Below are positions 28,331 to 37,254 of a DNA stretch of 64,000 bases, piece after piece. Numbering within the stretch: the stretch's first letter is position 1; every line of letters begins with the position of its first letter. The notes beneath the pieces were generated by a model that was not told the DNA's origin, searched no databases, and was given only the letters and a program-made list of their open reading frames with translations. The stretch is from DASQZK01 sp963764345 (lineage in GTDB: Bacteria > Bacteroidota > Bacteroidia > Bacteroidales > GCA-2748055): assembly GCA_963764345.1 (NCBI GenBank), contig CAVXSF010000031.1, positions 62,001 to 126,000 on the forward strand, given 5' to 3'. Made by a program: the position numbers and the translations under genes.

Positions 28331-30613
28331 TTAATGAGACAATAAATCCGGATTGATGGTCGATTTTTTAATGCCGGGTCCGTCCATATCAATCTTCAAA
28401 TCCTCACCGAATTTAGCTTCAAAATAATCGATTCTTATACTGTGCATACCTTTACGGAGGCCAATCTGGCCGCTGGCTGTAACGTCTCCGTGAACACCGT
28501 CGTTATCCACAACCCTTTGGCCGTCGATATAAAGCCGGCTTCCGTCATCAGAGGTGGTATAGAATCCGTAAATACCATCCGCAGGTGCGTTGAAAAAGCC
28601 GCTAAATTGTAAGGCAAAATGGTCTTTTCCGGAAAGATCCCCGGGGATGGCAAGAGAGCTGGTTGTTCGCTGATCCCAGGCTAATCCGGCAGGCATGTCA
28701 TCCAGGGAAGATATCTCCGGGGTCATCACTGTTTTTAACAGTAAGCCTGGCTGGTTTCCTGTCGAATCCACAGGATTGAGGAGGGAGATCTTTTCGATGA
28801 AGGCTGTTCTTACCGGGCTGCTCTTTCCGGAGGGCAGGATGTTCCTTGCCTTAACGGTGGAGGTTTGATTTATCACAATAGCATCCCGGTAAAGGGCTGA
28901 ATTCTGGTCGGGGTCTGAACCGTCGAGAGTATAACGGATATCAGTTCCCGGGATGTTGGAATGCATTTTCACGGTATACTGATCCAGATAAAATTTGTCG
29001 GATTTAAATCCCTTAGGTGAATCGATGTAGTAGGCTACCGATTCTGCGTCCAGGAATTTGAAATACCGTGGAAGACCTGAAAGAAACGTGTTGTAATCCA
29101 TTTTAACCGAATCGGACCAGGCTGTTTCTGCTATTGCAGCAAGTCTGGGAAGAAGATGTACTTCCACCTGCTCAGGTGTTTGAATATTTTCTGTCCAGAT
29201 GCTGCCACTTATGCCCATCAGGCGTTTTGCCTGCTCCGGAGTAAGAGAATCGGGCACCGGGTTGTAATCAAAAACATCCTTCAGAGTCAAGATTCTTGAA
29301 GGTAAGTCGTTAAGGTTATCCTGAGAAGTACTGAGATAATAATATTTGCTGGTAGCCACAACGGTATTGAATCCTTCACGGATGGCTTCACCCGCACTCG
29401 ATGCGTTTCGCCAGGCCATGATCGCTGCCGAAGTGGGCAGCTTACCTTCCATAATCTCATCCCAGCCGATGGTATAGCGTCCGTGTGCCCTGATGAAGGA
29501 ATCGATACGACTTATGAACCATGCCTGTAACTGATTGGTATTTGTTAATCCGGCTTTTTTCATTACAGCCTGGTCCCGGGGATCCTTCTCCCACGGTGTT
29601 TTTTTAGCTTCATCACCGCCGATGTGAATGTATTTTGAAGGGAAGAGATCCATCACCTCAGAGAGCACATCCTCCAGAAAAATAAAGGTGGAATCATTGC
29701 CGGCGCAATAGGGGTCGGTAAATTCGAAGGGTGTGGCTGCAGGTTTATGGTAGGGTTTACCTGAACAACTGAATTGCGGGTATGCCGTCAGGGCCGCAAG
29801 GGAATGGCCTGGCATTTCAATTTCAGGGACCACGGTGACAAAGCGGTCTGCTGCATATTTAACGATCTCCCTGATATCGTCTTTCGTGTAATACCCTCCG
29901 TAAAGTTTCTTCGTCGTATCCCCGGTGATGGTGACGTCATATCCCCAGGGTCTGTCGGTATGGTCGACTCTCCAGGCTGCTGTGGTAGTGAGTTTGGGAT
30001 ACTTGTCGATCTGAATGCGCCATCCCTGGTCATCGGTAAGATGCCAGTGGAAGACATTCATTTTATGCATGGCCAATATATCGATGTATTTCTTGATGAA
30101 AGCTTTCGGAAAGAAATGTCTTGAAACATCGAGGTGCATTCCCCGCCAGCTAAAAGTGGGCCGATCTTTTATGTTTACTCCGTAGAAGTAACTGGATGAT
30201 CCTTTATGTCCGATGAGCTGCAAAAGGGTATTGATGCCGTAAAAGATCCCGGCTTCGGAGTTAGCTTCGATGGTAACCTTCTTCTTTCCGACATGGAGGA
30301 GATAACCTTCCTTCCCCAGGTCATTCTTTCCATCGGACCGGGAAAAAATAATTGTCCTGTCGTGAACATCTCCCGTTCCTGAATTTATATCTGTACCAGT
30401 GTGCACTTTAATTTTCTTCGTCAGGTAAGTTACAAGAAAGCTATCATTGGTGAATTCACCGGGTAAAACGGTAACGTCACTCAGAATGGCAAAACTCCCG
30501 TTTCCCTTTTCAATGGAATGGGGCTCGGGGTAAATCACAGGGATCTCATTTTTTGAACAACTGCTCAAAATGAGGACTGAAAGAATGGATAGAAATAGTA
30601 TATGCTTTTTCAT
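28331..30613 (-). CDS. GH20 beta-N-acetylhexosaminidase with PA14-type C-terminal domain
   Basis: Lipoprotein (LILSSCSKNE, C19) that removes terminal GlcNAc or GalNAc by substrate-assisted catalysis. The 760-aa protein has the GH20b domain (about 25-150). The catalytic barrel starts at RPTFSWRGMHLDVSRHFF and includes MNVFHWHLTDDQGWRI and VVPEIEMPGHS. The catalytic pair is D334-E335 in YIHIGGDEAKK. After a Fn3/chitobiase-like segment (about 530-610), a PA14-like sandwich follows (FSGFFNAPADGIYGFYTTSD, DGSRLYIDGQRVVDNDG), typical of large Bacteroidota hexosaminidases. Its ATG overlaps the GH78 stop by one base (TAATG), so translation is probably coupled. Confidence 0.96.
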   Translation of the reverse strand: MKKHILFLSILSVLILSSCSKNEIPVIYPEPHSIEKGNGSFAILSDVTVLPGEFTNDSFLVTYLTKKIKVHTGTDINSGTGDVHDRTIIFSRSDGKNDLGKEGYLLHVGKKKVTIEANSEAGIFYGINTLLQLIGHKGSSSYFYGVNIKDRPTFSWRGMHLDVSRHFFPKAFIKKYIDILAMHKMNVFHWHLTDDQGWRIQIDKYPKLTTTAAWRVDHTDRPWGYDVTITGDTTKKLYGGYYTKDDIREIVKYAADRFVTVVPEIEMPGHSLAALTAYPQFSCSGKPYHKPAATPFEFTDPYCAGNDSTFIFLEDVLSEVMDLFPSKYIHIGGDEAKKTPWEKDPRDQAVMKKAGLTNTNQLQAWFISRIDSFIRAHGRYTIGWDEIMEGKLPTSAAIMAWRNASSAGEAIREGFNTVVATSKYYYLSTSQDNLNDLPSRILTLKDVFDYNPVPDSLTPEQAKRLMGISGSIWTENIQTPEQVEVHLLPRLAAIAETAWSDSVKMDYNTFLSGLPRYFKFLDAESVAYYIDSPKGFKSDKFYLDQYTVKMHSNIPGTDIRYTLDGSDPDQNSALYRDAIVINQTSTVKARNILPSGKSSPVRTAFIEKISLLNPVDSTGNQPGLLLKTVMTPEISSLDDMPAGLAWDQRTTSSLAIPGDLSGKDHFALQFSGFFNAPADGIYGFYTTSDDGSRLYIDGQRVVDNDGVHGDVTASGQIGLRKGMHSIRIDYFEAKFGEDLKIDMDGPGIKKSTINPDLLSH

Positions 30614-32979
30614 TATAATGAGATTTTATTTGTTCCGTAATTCAGTTTTTGGTGGGTTCCTTTCCAGATAAATTCAGTATCGAGCCCTTCGGGAATGATA
30701 ATTTCCCCTTTGACCTTATTGTTTCTGAACTGAAGATCCAGGATAATTTTTCCTCTTTGATGAGGGTATTCAGCCTTAATAAATTGAAGATTCCCGGGCG
30801 AAGGCGAAATCGTGACCTTGTCAAAACCCGGAGCAGCCGGATGTATACCACAAAGTACACGGAAGTCAGCGTACACGGGTGAGGAAGACCAGGGATGGCA
30901 TTCCGACCGGGGTTGCTGGTCAATCTGTTTCTCGGGGGTTGTGGTCAGTCCTGCACGAACAACGTCTACCCAGGGTTGAAGCACCTTGTCGAAATATTCT
31001 CCGGCACCGGCATGGGCGAGGGCATTAAAGAAGTTGTACCGGTAATATAATCCGGCCTGGCTAAGGGTTGTGTCGGCCAGGACTCTTCCGATGAAGGCTT
31101 TCTGTTCTTCCGGCGGCACCGCATCGGTTAGGACGGCCAGAATGTTGGGTCTTTCATCATAGAATGTCTTTTCGGGATCCTCAGCGTAGATCTCTTTGGT
31201 TTTATCATAAAAAAGGTTGTTGACGATTTTCTTAAGTTCTTCAGCCCTTGTGCGGAATTCTTCTGCCCGGCCTTTCCTGCCGAACCAGTCGAAGATGTCA
31301 GCTGCATTCTGCAAGCTGTAGACCCATTGCAGGGTGATCACTGCTGAATTTCCGTTTCGTGAAACCGGTGAGGTACCTCCGCCGGATTCCTTGTACCAGT
31401 CGACAAAATAGGGCCATTCCGTTTTGCCAGGAATACCGTTTTCATTCAGATGCAATTCAAAATAGGCGAATACAGCTTCAATATCAGGCAGGAATTGCCT
31501 GATATATTCCTTCTCCCCACGGTACATCATATAATCATGGATGATATCAATCCAGGCCAGTGAGTAGGTGGGGTGTACAAATGTAGCTTTCAGGGGATAG
31601 CAGCTGGTGAGGTTGCCGTCGGGAAGCCTTGAATAATGGAATTGTTCAATGGCATTTCTCATGTGTCTTATATCTCCTGTCATGGAGATCCAGGAGAGTG
31701 CATGAGGGCGGGAGTCTCCGACATATTGCATGGTCTCATAGTAGGCATCACTCATAAAATTATCCTGCGTGCAAATTTTCAGAGTACGCCAGCAGATATC
31801 GGAAATACTGTCATAGACGGGCTTATTGGTTTCAAAAGAGGCTGTTTTCCCGATAGGAGTTGTGACATAATCATTAAAATAATCGTTCAGAGTGAGTGGA
31901 TCGCCCGTTGTTTTAATATCCAGTTGGATGAAGCGGAAAGCCTTACGGGACAATGGTTTGTACATCCTCGATGAACCACCGTCGGGAAGGACAACATCCT
32001 TAATACCAATCATGGTTTTACCTTCTGTCACGTTACGGTTGCCTTTCATCCTATCCTTGTCAAAAAGATTTTCTGCGTAGCTTATGGTTATGCTGGCACC
32101 TTTACCTCCAGAGAAATACAGTTCAGGATAACCGATGGTGAGGAATGTCTGGTCGATCATTATTTTGGTGTCTGTATTGGCAGGCACGATAATAGGTTGG
32201 GTCCCTTTCAGAAAACCATCCGGGACATTCAGACCCCCGTTACGGATGATGCTTGTGAATCGTTCCGTTTGGTGGGTTTGGAGAGGAGTGTTCCTCGGTT
32301 GCAGTATCCATATGAATGAACCGCCGGATGTCACTGCCGAATAAAGCCACACGGGTTTTTGCCAGTCTGTGTCGTCAAAATGCAATGTATTCCAGCCCCA
32401 GGGATAAAGTTCAGCCCTGAGGGTGTCTCCTGAATTGGCAGCATAGAAGCCTCCTTTAATGTCCACACCATACATCCAGTTTACCGGCCGGGGTGAAAAA
32501 GCGTGGTTAACGCTGGTTTTCCAACCGTTGTCGTTGGTGTTAAGGACCTGCTCAGCAGGCGTATCACCCTGGAGCAGAAATCCGGTTCTTTTGGAGATGA
32601 TTCCAAACGCCCTGTTAACTCCCCAGTTAATGACTTCGGCGGCCACCACGTTATTGCCCTTTAAAAGATACGGTGCCAGGTCAATGGTCTCATAGCGCCA
32701 GTGCCGGATATCGGATTCCTGGGGGCCGAAGGTGACATACTCGCCGTTGACGTACAGCCGGTAATGATTATCGGCAGTGACGTGAACGATAAAACTTTTC
32801 GGTACGGAGTTCAGTTCAAACGACTTTCTGAACAGGATGATGTTGTAATCGGTTTGCGATATTTCAGGATGTGTGATCCAAGCGGCATTCCACCGGTTTT
32901 GTTTGAATCCTTCCTGTGCCGGTAGGATAGCACTGTACAGAAATAACATCTGCAGCACAAGTAACCATGTTTTCTTCAT
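30613..32979 (-). CDS. GH78-type alpha-L-rhamnosidase
   Basis: Exported inverting glycosidase predicted to release alpha-L-rhamnose. The 788-aa protein has a signal peptide ending at AILPAQ. N-terminal beta-sandwich domains follow, with AAWITHPE, FRKSFELNSVPKSFIVHVTA, YRLYVNGEYVTFGPQES and YLLKGNNVVAAEVINWG. The (alpha/alpha)6 catalytic barrel covers about 380-700: CTQDNFMSDAYYETMQYVGD, HALSWISMTGD, YFVDWYKESGGG and WSSSPVYADF. It ends in a beta domain (GEIIIPEGLDTEFIWKG). GH78 usually uses Glu residues in the (D/E)R..E and WPYF regions; several acidic candidates are present. It is the third glycan-processing gene of the minus-strand SusC/SusD locus, 81 bp from the MFS-like gene. Confidence 0.88.
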   Translation of the reverse strand: MKKTWLLVLQMLFLYSAILPAQEGFKQNRWNAAWITHPEISQTDYNIILFRKSFELNSVPKSFIVHVTADNHYRLYVNGEYVTFGPQESDIRHWRYETIDLAPYLLKGNNVVAAEVINWGVNRAFGIISKRTGFLLQGDTPAEQVLNTNDNGWKTSVNHAFSPRPVNWMYGVDIKGGFYAANSGDTLRAELYPWGWNTLHFDDTDWQKPVWLYSAVTSGGSFIWILQPRNTPLQTHQTERFTSIIRNGGLNVPDGFLKGTQPIIVPANTDTKIMIDQTFLTIGYPELYFSGGKGASITISYAENLFDKDRMKGNRNVTEGKTMIGIKDVVLPDGGSSRMYKPLSRKAFRFIQLDIKTTGDPLTLNDYFNDYVTTPIGKTASFETNKPVYDSISDICWRTLKICTQDNFMSDAYYETMQYVGDSRPHALSWISMTGDIRHMRNAIEQFHYSRLPDGNLTSCYPLKATFVHPTYSLAWIDIIHDYMMYRGEKEYIRQFLPDIEAVFAYFELHLNENGIPGKTEWPYFVDWYKESGGGTSPVSRNGNSAVITLQWVYSLQNAADIFDWFGRKGRAEEFRTRAEELKKIVNNLFYDKTKEIYAEDPEKTFYDERPNILAVLTDAVPPEEQKAFIGRVLADTTLSQAGLYYRYNFFNALAHAGAGEYFDKVLQPWVDVVRAGLTTTPEKQIDQQPRSECHPWSSSPVYADFRVLCGIHPAAPGFDKVTISPSPGNLQFIKAEYPHQRGKIILDLQFRNNKVKGEIIIPEGLDTEFIWKGTHQKLNYGTNKISL

Positions 32980-33060
32980 GAGGTAACTGGTTCGTTTAAG
33001 AAATGGCAGAAAATTACTAAGTATTTGTTAAAAACGGAAGGGATGTTTAGATAATAACTC

Positions 33061-35529
33061 TTATTTGCCAAGGGAATCCTCCGCCGCCAGGTTCATGTTC
33101 AATGTACGAAGGTAACTGATGTGTGCAGCGTAATCTGCGTTGGTCTTTTCCAGAATATATCGTTTTTTCTCCGCTGATATTGAGTCCGTAAAGGTGATAA
33201 GCTTTGAAAAATCCGTTTTATGTTCCACCAGTTTGCTGAGGATTTTCCTGTTGGGCCGCGGATCGGTGACAAAGCTGTATTCGATCACCGGCTTGTCGTC
33301 GGTATCAGGCTTTGCCGTTGAAGCCCAGGATCTGAGTTCAGGCCCTGTCATAAAAAATCCGGCAATAACACTTTCCGGTTCATTCAGGTCCACATCTATA
33401 AGTTCATAATAAATATCCTTCCTGTAAAACAGAGTCTGAAATTGTTCATAGTTTACATCAAGCCGGGATTTTGATCCGACAATCAGTGTATGGGCGCGGT
33501 TTGCATACCACAGTAAGGCGTTGGGGAATTCATCGGTAAACGATCTGATCAGGCTTTTAAATTCATCTTCGCTCATCCAGTTTGTGGGGATCCATTGGCA
33601 GATGGTTCCGCTATCGGTCAAACGGTTGCTGCAAAGCCTGTAAAAATCTGAGGAATACAAATTCGGTCCCAGCCTGGGATGGACAGCATTCGTAGTGATC
33701 AGGTCATACTTTTTCAGGGACCTTTGCAGGACTGACCGACCGTCCTCCACATATAATTTCAGATAACTGCTGCCTAATACGCCATGGTTCAGGTAGCCGA
33801 ATTGTGCGGAGGAAAGCTGGAGAACTTCAGGCGATAATTCCGCGAGGTCGGTGTGGATGTTCAGTTCGGTAAGACAGCGGGTGGTGATACCAAGTCCAAA
33901 ACCGATGACCGCTGCATTTTGGGCATTGGGATTGAAGAACCATGGGAGATAAGCCAGCATCTTATGAACCCTTTGATCTTCACCATTGGTGAAAGCTGTT
34001 TTAGCCCCGTTTATGGAAAGGGCGAGATATTTGGAGGGCAGTTTCGAAACCACAACCGTTGCGGTCATCCCTTCCTTCATGGCAAGGATCTGTTCTTCAG
34101 GGTAAAAGCCGGCCTTATATTCATAATAGCTTTTCCGTGGAAAAAGGATCATGGCGACCCCAAACAAAATCACGCCGCTTACCAACAGGAGGCGGCGCAA
34201 GGACACAGCAATATTTCTGTTGATCATGATAAGTACGATGGCTGAAAGTACATTCAGCAGCACACAGATCAGGAAGCTCTGGTAAATATCGAGGAAGCGA
34301 AGCATGTAAAATCCCGCCACAACCGGTCCGGCAACACTGCCGATCGTATCGGTGAAGCTCAGGAGCCCCATGCGGGAGCCCAGATTACCAGGGTTGTCTG
34401 TGATGATCTTTCCTGCCAGGGGGTAGCTGATTCCCATCAGCAAGGCTGGAAGAGCGGTGGCGACAAAGAAAAGAATATATTCTCTTCCCGACACATGAAA
34501 CCAGGTATCGTTCGAAATACGGGCGTTAAAAAGAAGAGGTGAAAATACGGAGAAGAGAATAAAGGAAGTGAGCGCTGCCAGTCCTGCAGCGTACTCCACA
34601 ATAGAAAATTTCAGTAGCAGATTTTTCCAGGTGTCAATTCGTTTCCTGGTTAAAAATGCCCCGGCAGATAATCCGAAAAGGAAACCCAGGATGACCACCG
34701 TATAGACATAGGACGATTTATCATAAGAAAATTCGAGAATGGTCCTCGTCCACAGGATCTCATAAACCAGCATTGTAAATCCTTCGATAGCCGTGACGAT
34801 CAGCACGGTGCCTAAAATTTTCCGGCTTATTCCAGCGTCTGCACCCACCGGCGCCTTCACAAGCCCTTCGGCACTGGTTTTCGTCCGGGTAAGGAAAGGA
34901 GCAAAGGACAGGATGAGAAGGGCATTGACCGTATTCACGGATGCTGCGATAAGATTGGTTTGATGGGAGCCAAGCAGGCGTATCAGAAAGAATCCCGCCA
35001 TCAGACCTCCGGCAAAGGCGCCTGTATTGTTTAGTGAGTATAGAGAACCAATTTTGTTCCCCAGTCTGGCAAAGTTGTCGGTGTACAATTTCACCATCAC
35101 CGGAAGGGTTCCTCCCATTAACGTTGACGGCAGGATCAGGAGAAGTACCGACAAAATAAAACGGGAAAGGTTCGAATGATAAGACAGCCATGCACCGGAT
35201 TGGTTAATTTCGACATACAGGCCGGTGATTAGGTGAAACAAGGGTTTAAAAAGAAAAGCAAAGCAGGCTAATCCAGCCTGAATGATAAAGAGTAGCCATA
35301 CGGGCCGTGATGTACGGTCTGCCTGTCGTCCAAAAAAGAGTGCACCCACTGAAAGTCCGGCCATAAATACCGTCAGGACAGTACTGGTGGATAACAGGTG
35401 TGTTCCGAAAAGCAGGGAAAATTCCCTGATCCAGACGATCTGGTATACCAGGGCAGAAAATCCTGAAAGGAAAATGATGAGAGGGAAAAGAGATAAAAAA
35501 GAATTTTTCTTCAGTTTATCCATATCCAT
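33061..35529 (-). CDS. Fused MFS transporter/spermidine synthase-like protein
   Basis: Inner-membrane fusion of a transporter-like half and a methyltransferase-fold half; the physiological role is not known. The 822-aa protein has about 10-12 helices between residues 10 and 465, including two repeated segments beginning FSALVYQIVWIREFSLLFG (24-42) and EGFTMLVYEILWTRTILEF (249-267). The C-terminal domain (about 485-740) has the SAM-type nucleotide loop VIGFGLGITTR (541-551), acidic ELSP (564-567) and VEDGRSVL (594-601). The strand that carries the catalytic Asp in true spermidine synthases reads YDLITTNAVHP here, so polyamine synthesis is doubtful. It sits between SusD and GH78, which makes a sugar-related transport role attractive but unproven. 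ATG at 35523 is an alternative start. Confidence 0.85.
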   Translation of the reverse strand: MDMDKLKKNSFLSLFPLIIFLSGFSALVYQIVWIREFSLLFGTHLLSTSTVLTVFMAGLSVGALFFGRQADRTSRPVWLLFIIQAGLACFAFLFKPLFHLITGLYVEINQSGAWLSYHSNLSRFILSVLLLILPSTLMGGTLPVMVKLYTDNFARLGNKIGSLYSLNNTGAFAGGLMAGFFLIRLLGSHQTNLIAASVNTVNALLILSFAPFLTRTKTSAEGLVKAPVGADAGISRKILGTVLIVTAIEGFTMLVYEILWTRTILEFSYDKSSYVYTVVILGFLFGLSAGAFLTRKRIDTWKNLLLKFSIVEYAAGLAALTSFILFSVFSPLLFNARISNDTWFHVSGREYILFFVATALPALLMGISYPLAGKIITDNPGNLGSRMGLLSFTDTIGSVAGPVVAGFYMLRFLDIYQSFLICVLLNVLSAIVLIMINRNIAVSLRRLLLVSGVILFGVAMILFPRKSYYEYKAGFYPEEQILAMKEGMTATVVVSKLPSKYLALSINGAKTAFTNGEDQRVHKMLAYLPWFFNPNAQNAAVIGFGLGITTRCLTELNIHTDLAELSPEVLQLSSAQFGYLNHGVLGSSYLKLYVEDGRSVLQRSLKKYDLITTNAVHPRLGPNLYSSDFYRLCSNRLTDSGTICQWIPTNWMSEDEFKSLIRSFTDEFPNALLWYANRAHTLIVGSKSRLDVNYEQFQTLFYRKDIYYELIDVDLNEPESVIAGFFMTGPELRSWASTAKPDTDDKPVIEYSFVTDPRPNRKILSKLVEHKTDFSKLITFTDSISAEKKRYILEKTNADYAAHISYLRTLNMNLAAEDSLGK

Positions 35530-35675
35530 ACCCTGGTTTTGTTGAATAGCAGTAGCCTTTTTAATTAGTGTACCACCCCGGAATAGACCACAGGAACACC
35601 TTTAAATATCCTGAGGAGGATGAAAGGAAGGTGTTACATCCCGGGTGAATAAATCAGTTCAGCACATCTTAGATC

Positions 35676-37235
35676 CTACCATCCAGGGTTTTGGTGCAAG
35701 TGACCTCCGGAAAGGTTGATTTCGGATTGTGGTAAGGGCAGCACTTCATTTTTACCGACCTGGAAATTCGGTAAGTAATCGGTAATATTTACCCATGGCG
35801 CCGGTAGCTGGCTCCATCTGACGAGGTCGAAGTAACGGTGCCATTCGAAACCGAATTCAACATTACGTTCATGTATGATGGCATCAGGGGTTACTTCCGT
35901 TACAGGCGTAAGTCCTGCCCGGTTCCTTACAGCATTGATGCAGTCGAGGCCAAGCTGTGTGCTGCCGTTTATATGGTAATCGGCTTCTGCCAGCATGAGA
36001 AGGACATCCGAATACCTCATGATTTTGAGATTAGTCGGTCCGTTGTTGGTATTGAAAACCGGATCAAAATATTTATGCCAGCCGTACCCCTGGGAAATGC
36101 TAATATTGGTGTTTTTACTGTTTAGCCAGGGAGTAGGAGGAAGACCGGTTTCAGGCAGATAGTGGATGGTGTCACCTGCCTCATAGATGGTGGCATAGCG
36201 TCTCGGGTCATATTCTATACCTGCAGGATGACTGGCCGGAGCTTTTTCGAAGTCATTGACAAAATCGGTTGTCGGGATAAGGTTCTTATATCCGTCGGGG
36301 CCGAAATACAGATCCGTCAGAGAGCCGTCGGCCTGCCAGCCTCCTTCCCATACTTCCCATCCGCCGTATGCAAACTGGATCTCAAAAATGGATTCCTTGT
36401 TGTTTTCGCTGTCATACGTATTTCCTGAGGGTGTGGTGAGATCGATGGCCGAGAAGTTGCACTGATACGCATAAATGTAATCTTTAGGCGTATCTCCCTG
36501 CGGCATCATCAGCCCGTAGATGCCCTGGTTATCGGCAAGAGCCTTGACCTGCTGAAGGTAATCCTTTGCCTCAGGCCACATCTGGTAAAAGAGGTACGCT
36601 TTTCCCAGAAGAGCCATAGCCGCACCTTTTGTAGCGCGGCCCACATCCGCATCATCATATTTTAAAGGCAGGACATCAATGGCTTGTTTAAGATCAGATT
36701 CAATAATATTCAGAAAATCTTCCTTTGTGCTGTTCGTAAATTTAACATTCAGGTCTTTCAGTACATAATCGATCACGGGTGCGGTACCGTAAATAGTTGC
36801 AATGTTAAAGTTATACAAGGCTCTCAGGAATCGTACCTCACCAAGCAACCGGGCTTTCAGATTCTCATCCATGACGATCCCGGGGATTTTTTCCAGTGCC
36901 ACGTTACAACGAGCAATTCCTTTGTACATATAACTATAGATCTGGATGACAAAGTCGCTGCTTGCATTGAACGACATTGAATTCATGGCGGCCTGTTCGT
37001 GCAGCGCATTATCGCTGAAGGTTGTAAAAGCGTAAAAGAAGTTGATATTATATCCACCCGGGTGTTTGAGGGGATCGTAACAAGCTGTTGTAGTCTCAAT
37101 AGCCTGCTCCTGTGTTTTATAATACAGGGCTTCACTGAGGTTGTTCTTTGGTGTGATATCAAGAAAGCTGTCACAGGAAGGAAGAAATCCCAACAGTAGG
37201 AGCAATGTTAAAGTATATTTGAAATAGGGTTTCAT
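35676..37235 (-). CDS. SusD/RagB-like surface glycan-binding lipoprotein (second locus)
   Basis: Partner of the SusC-like transporter just upstream. I place the start at 37235 (KPYFKYTLTLLLLLGFLPSC), because the in-frame upstream ATG at 37277 would put 14 polar residues before the lipoprotein signal. Typical SusD elements are ARLLGEVRFLRALYNFNIAT, GRATKGAAMALLGKAYLF, IMRYSDVLLMLAEADYHING and ERNVEFGFEWHRYFDLVRW, with the C-terminal LPLPQSEINLSGG. Mature length is about 500 aa. It begins 20 bp after the SusC stop. The predicted mature protein shares little beyond the fold with the SusD at 5.7 kb, so the two loci probably bind different glycans. Confidence 0.96.
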   Translation of the reverse strand: MKPYFKYTLTLLLLLGFLPSCDSFLDITPKNNLSEALYYKTQEQAIETTTACYDPLKHPGGYNINFFYAFTTFSDNALHEQAAMNSMSFNASSDFVIQIYSYMYKGIARCNVALEKIPGIVMDENLKARLLGEVRFLRALYNFNIATIYGTAPVIDYVLKDLNVKFTNSTKEDFLNIIESDLKQAIDVLPLKYDDADVGRATKGAAMALLGKAYLFYQMWPEAKDYLQQVKALADNQGIYGLMMPQGDTPKDYIYAYQCNFSAIDLTTPSGNTYDSENNKESIFEIQFAYGGWEVWEGGWQADGSLTDLYFGPDGYKNLIPTTDFVNDFEKAPASHPAGIEYDPRRYATIYEAGDTIHYLPETGLPPTPWLNSKNTNISISQGYGWHKYFDPVFNTNNGPTNLKIMRYSDVLLMLAEADYHINGSTQLGLDCINAVRNRAGLTPVTEVTPDAIIHERNVEFGFEWHRYFDLVRWSQLPAPWVNITDYLPNFQVGKNEVLPLPQSEINLSGGHLHQNPGW

Positions 37236-37254
37236 GTTTACAGAATTTACAAAA

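Noticed and set aside
34760..35191. A 143-codon minus-strand frame inside the MFS-like gene
   Set aside because: It is an alternative frame of the same strand within a clear transmembrane protein.
33061..35529. Calling the fusion protein a true spermidine synthase
   Set aside because: The catalytic Asp position reads Thr-Thr-Asn, so only the fold, not the activity, is supported.
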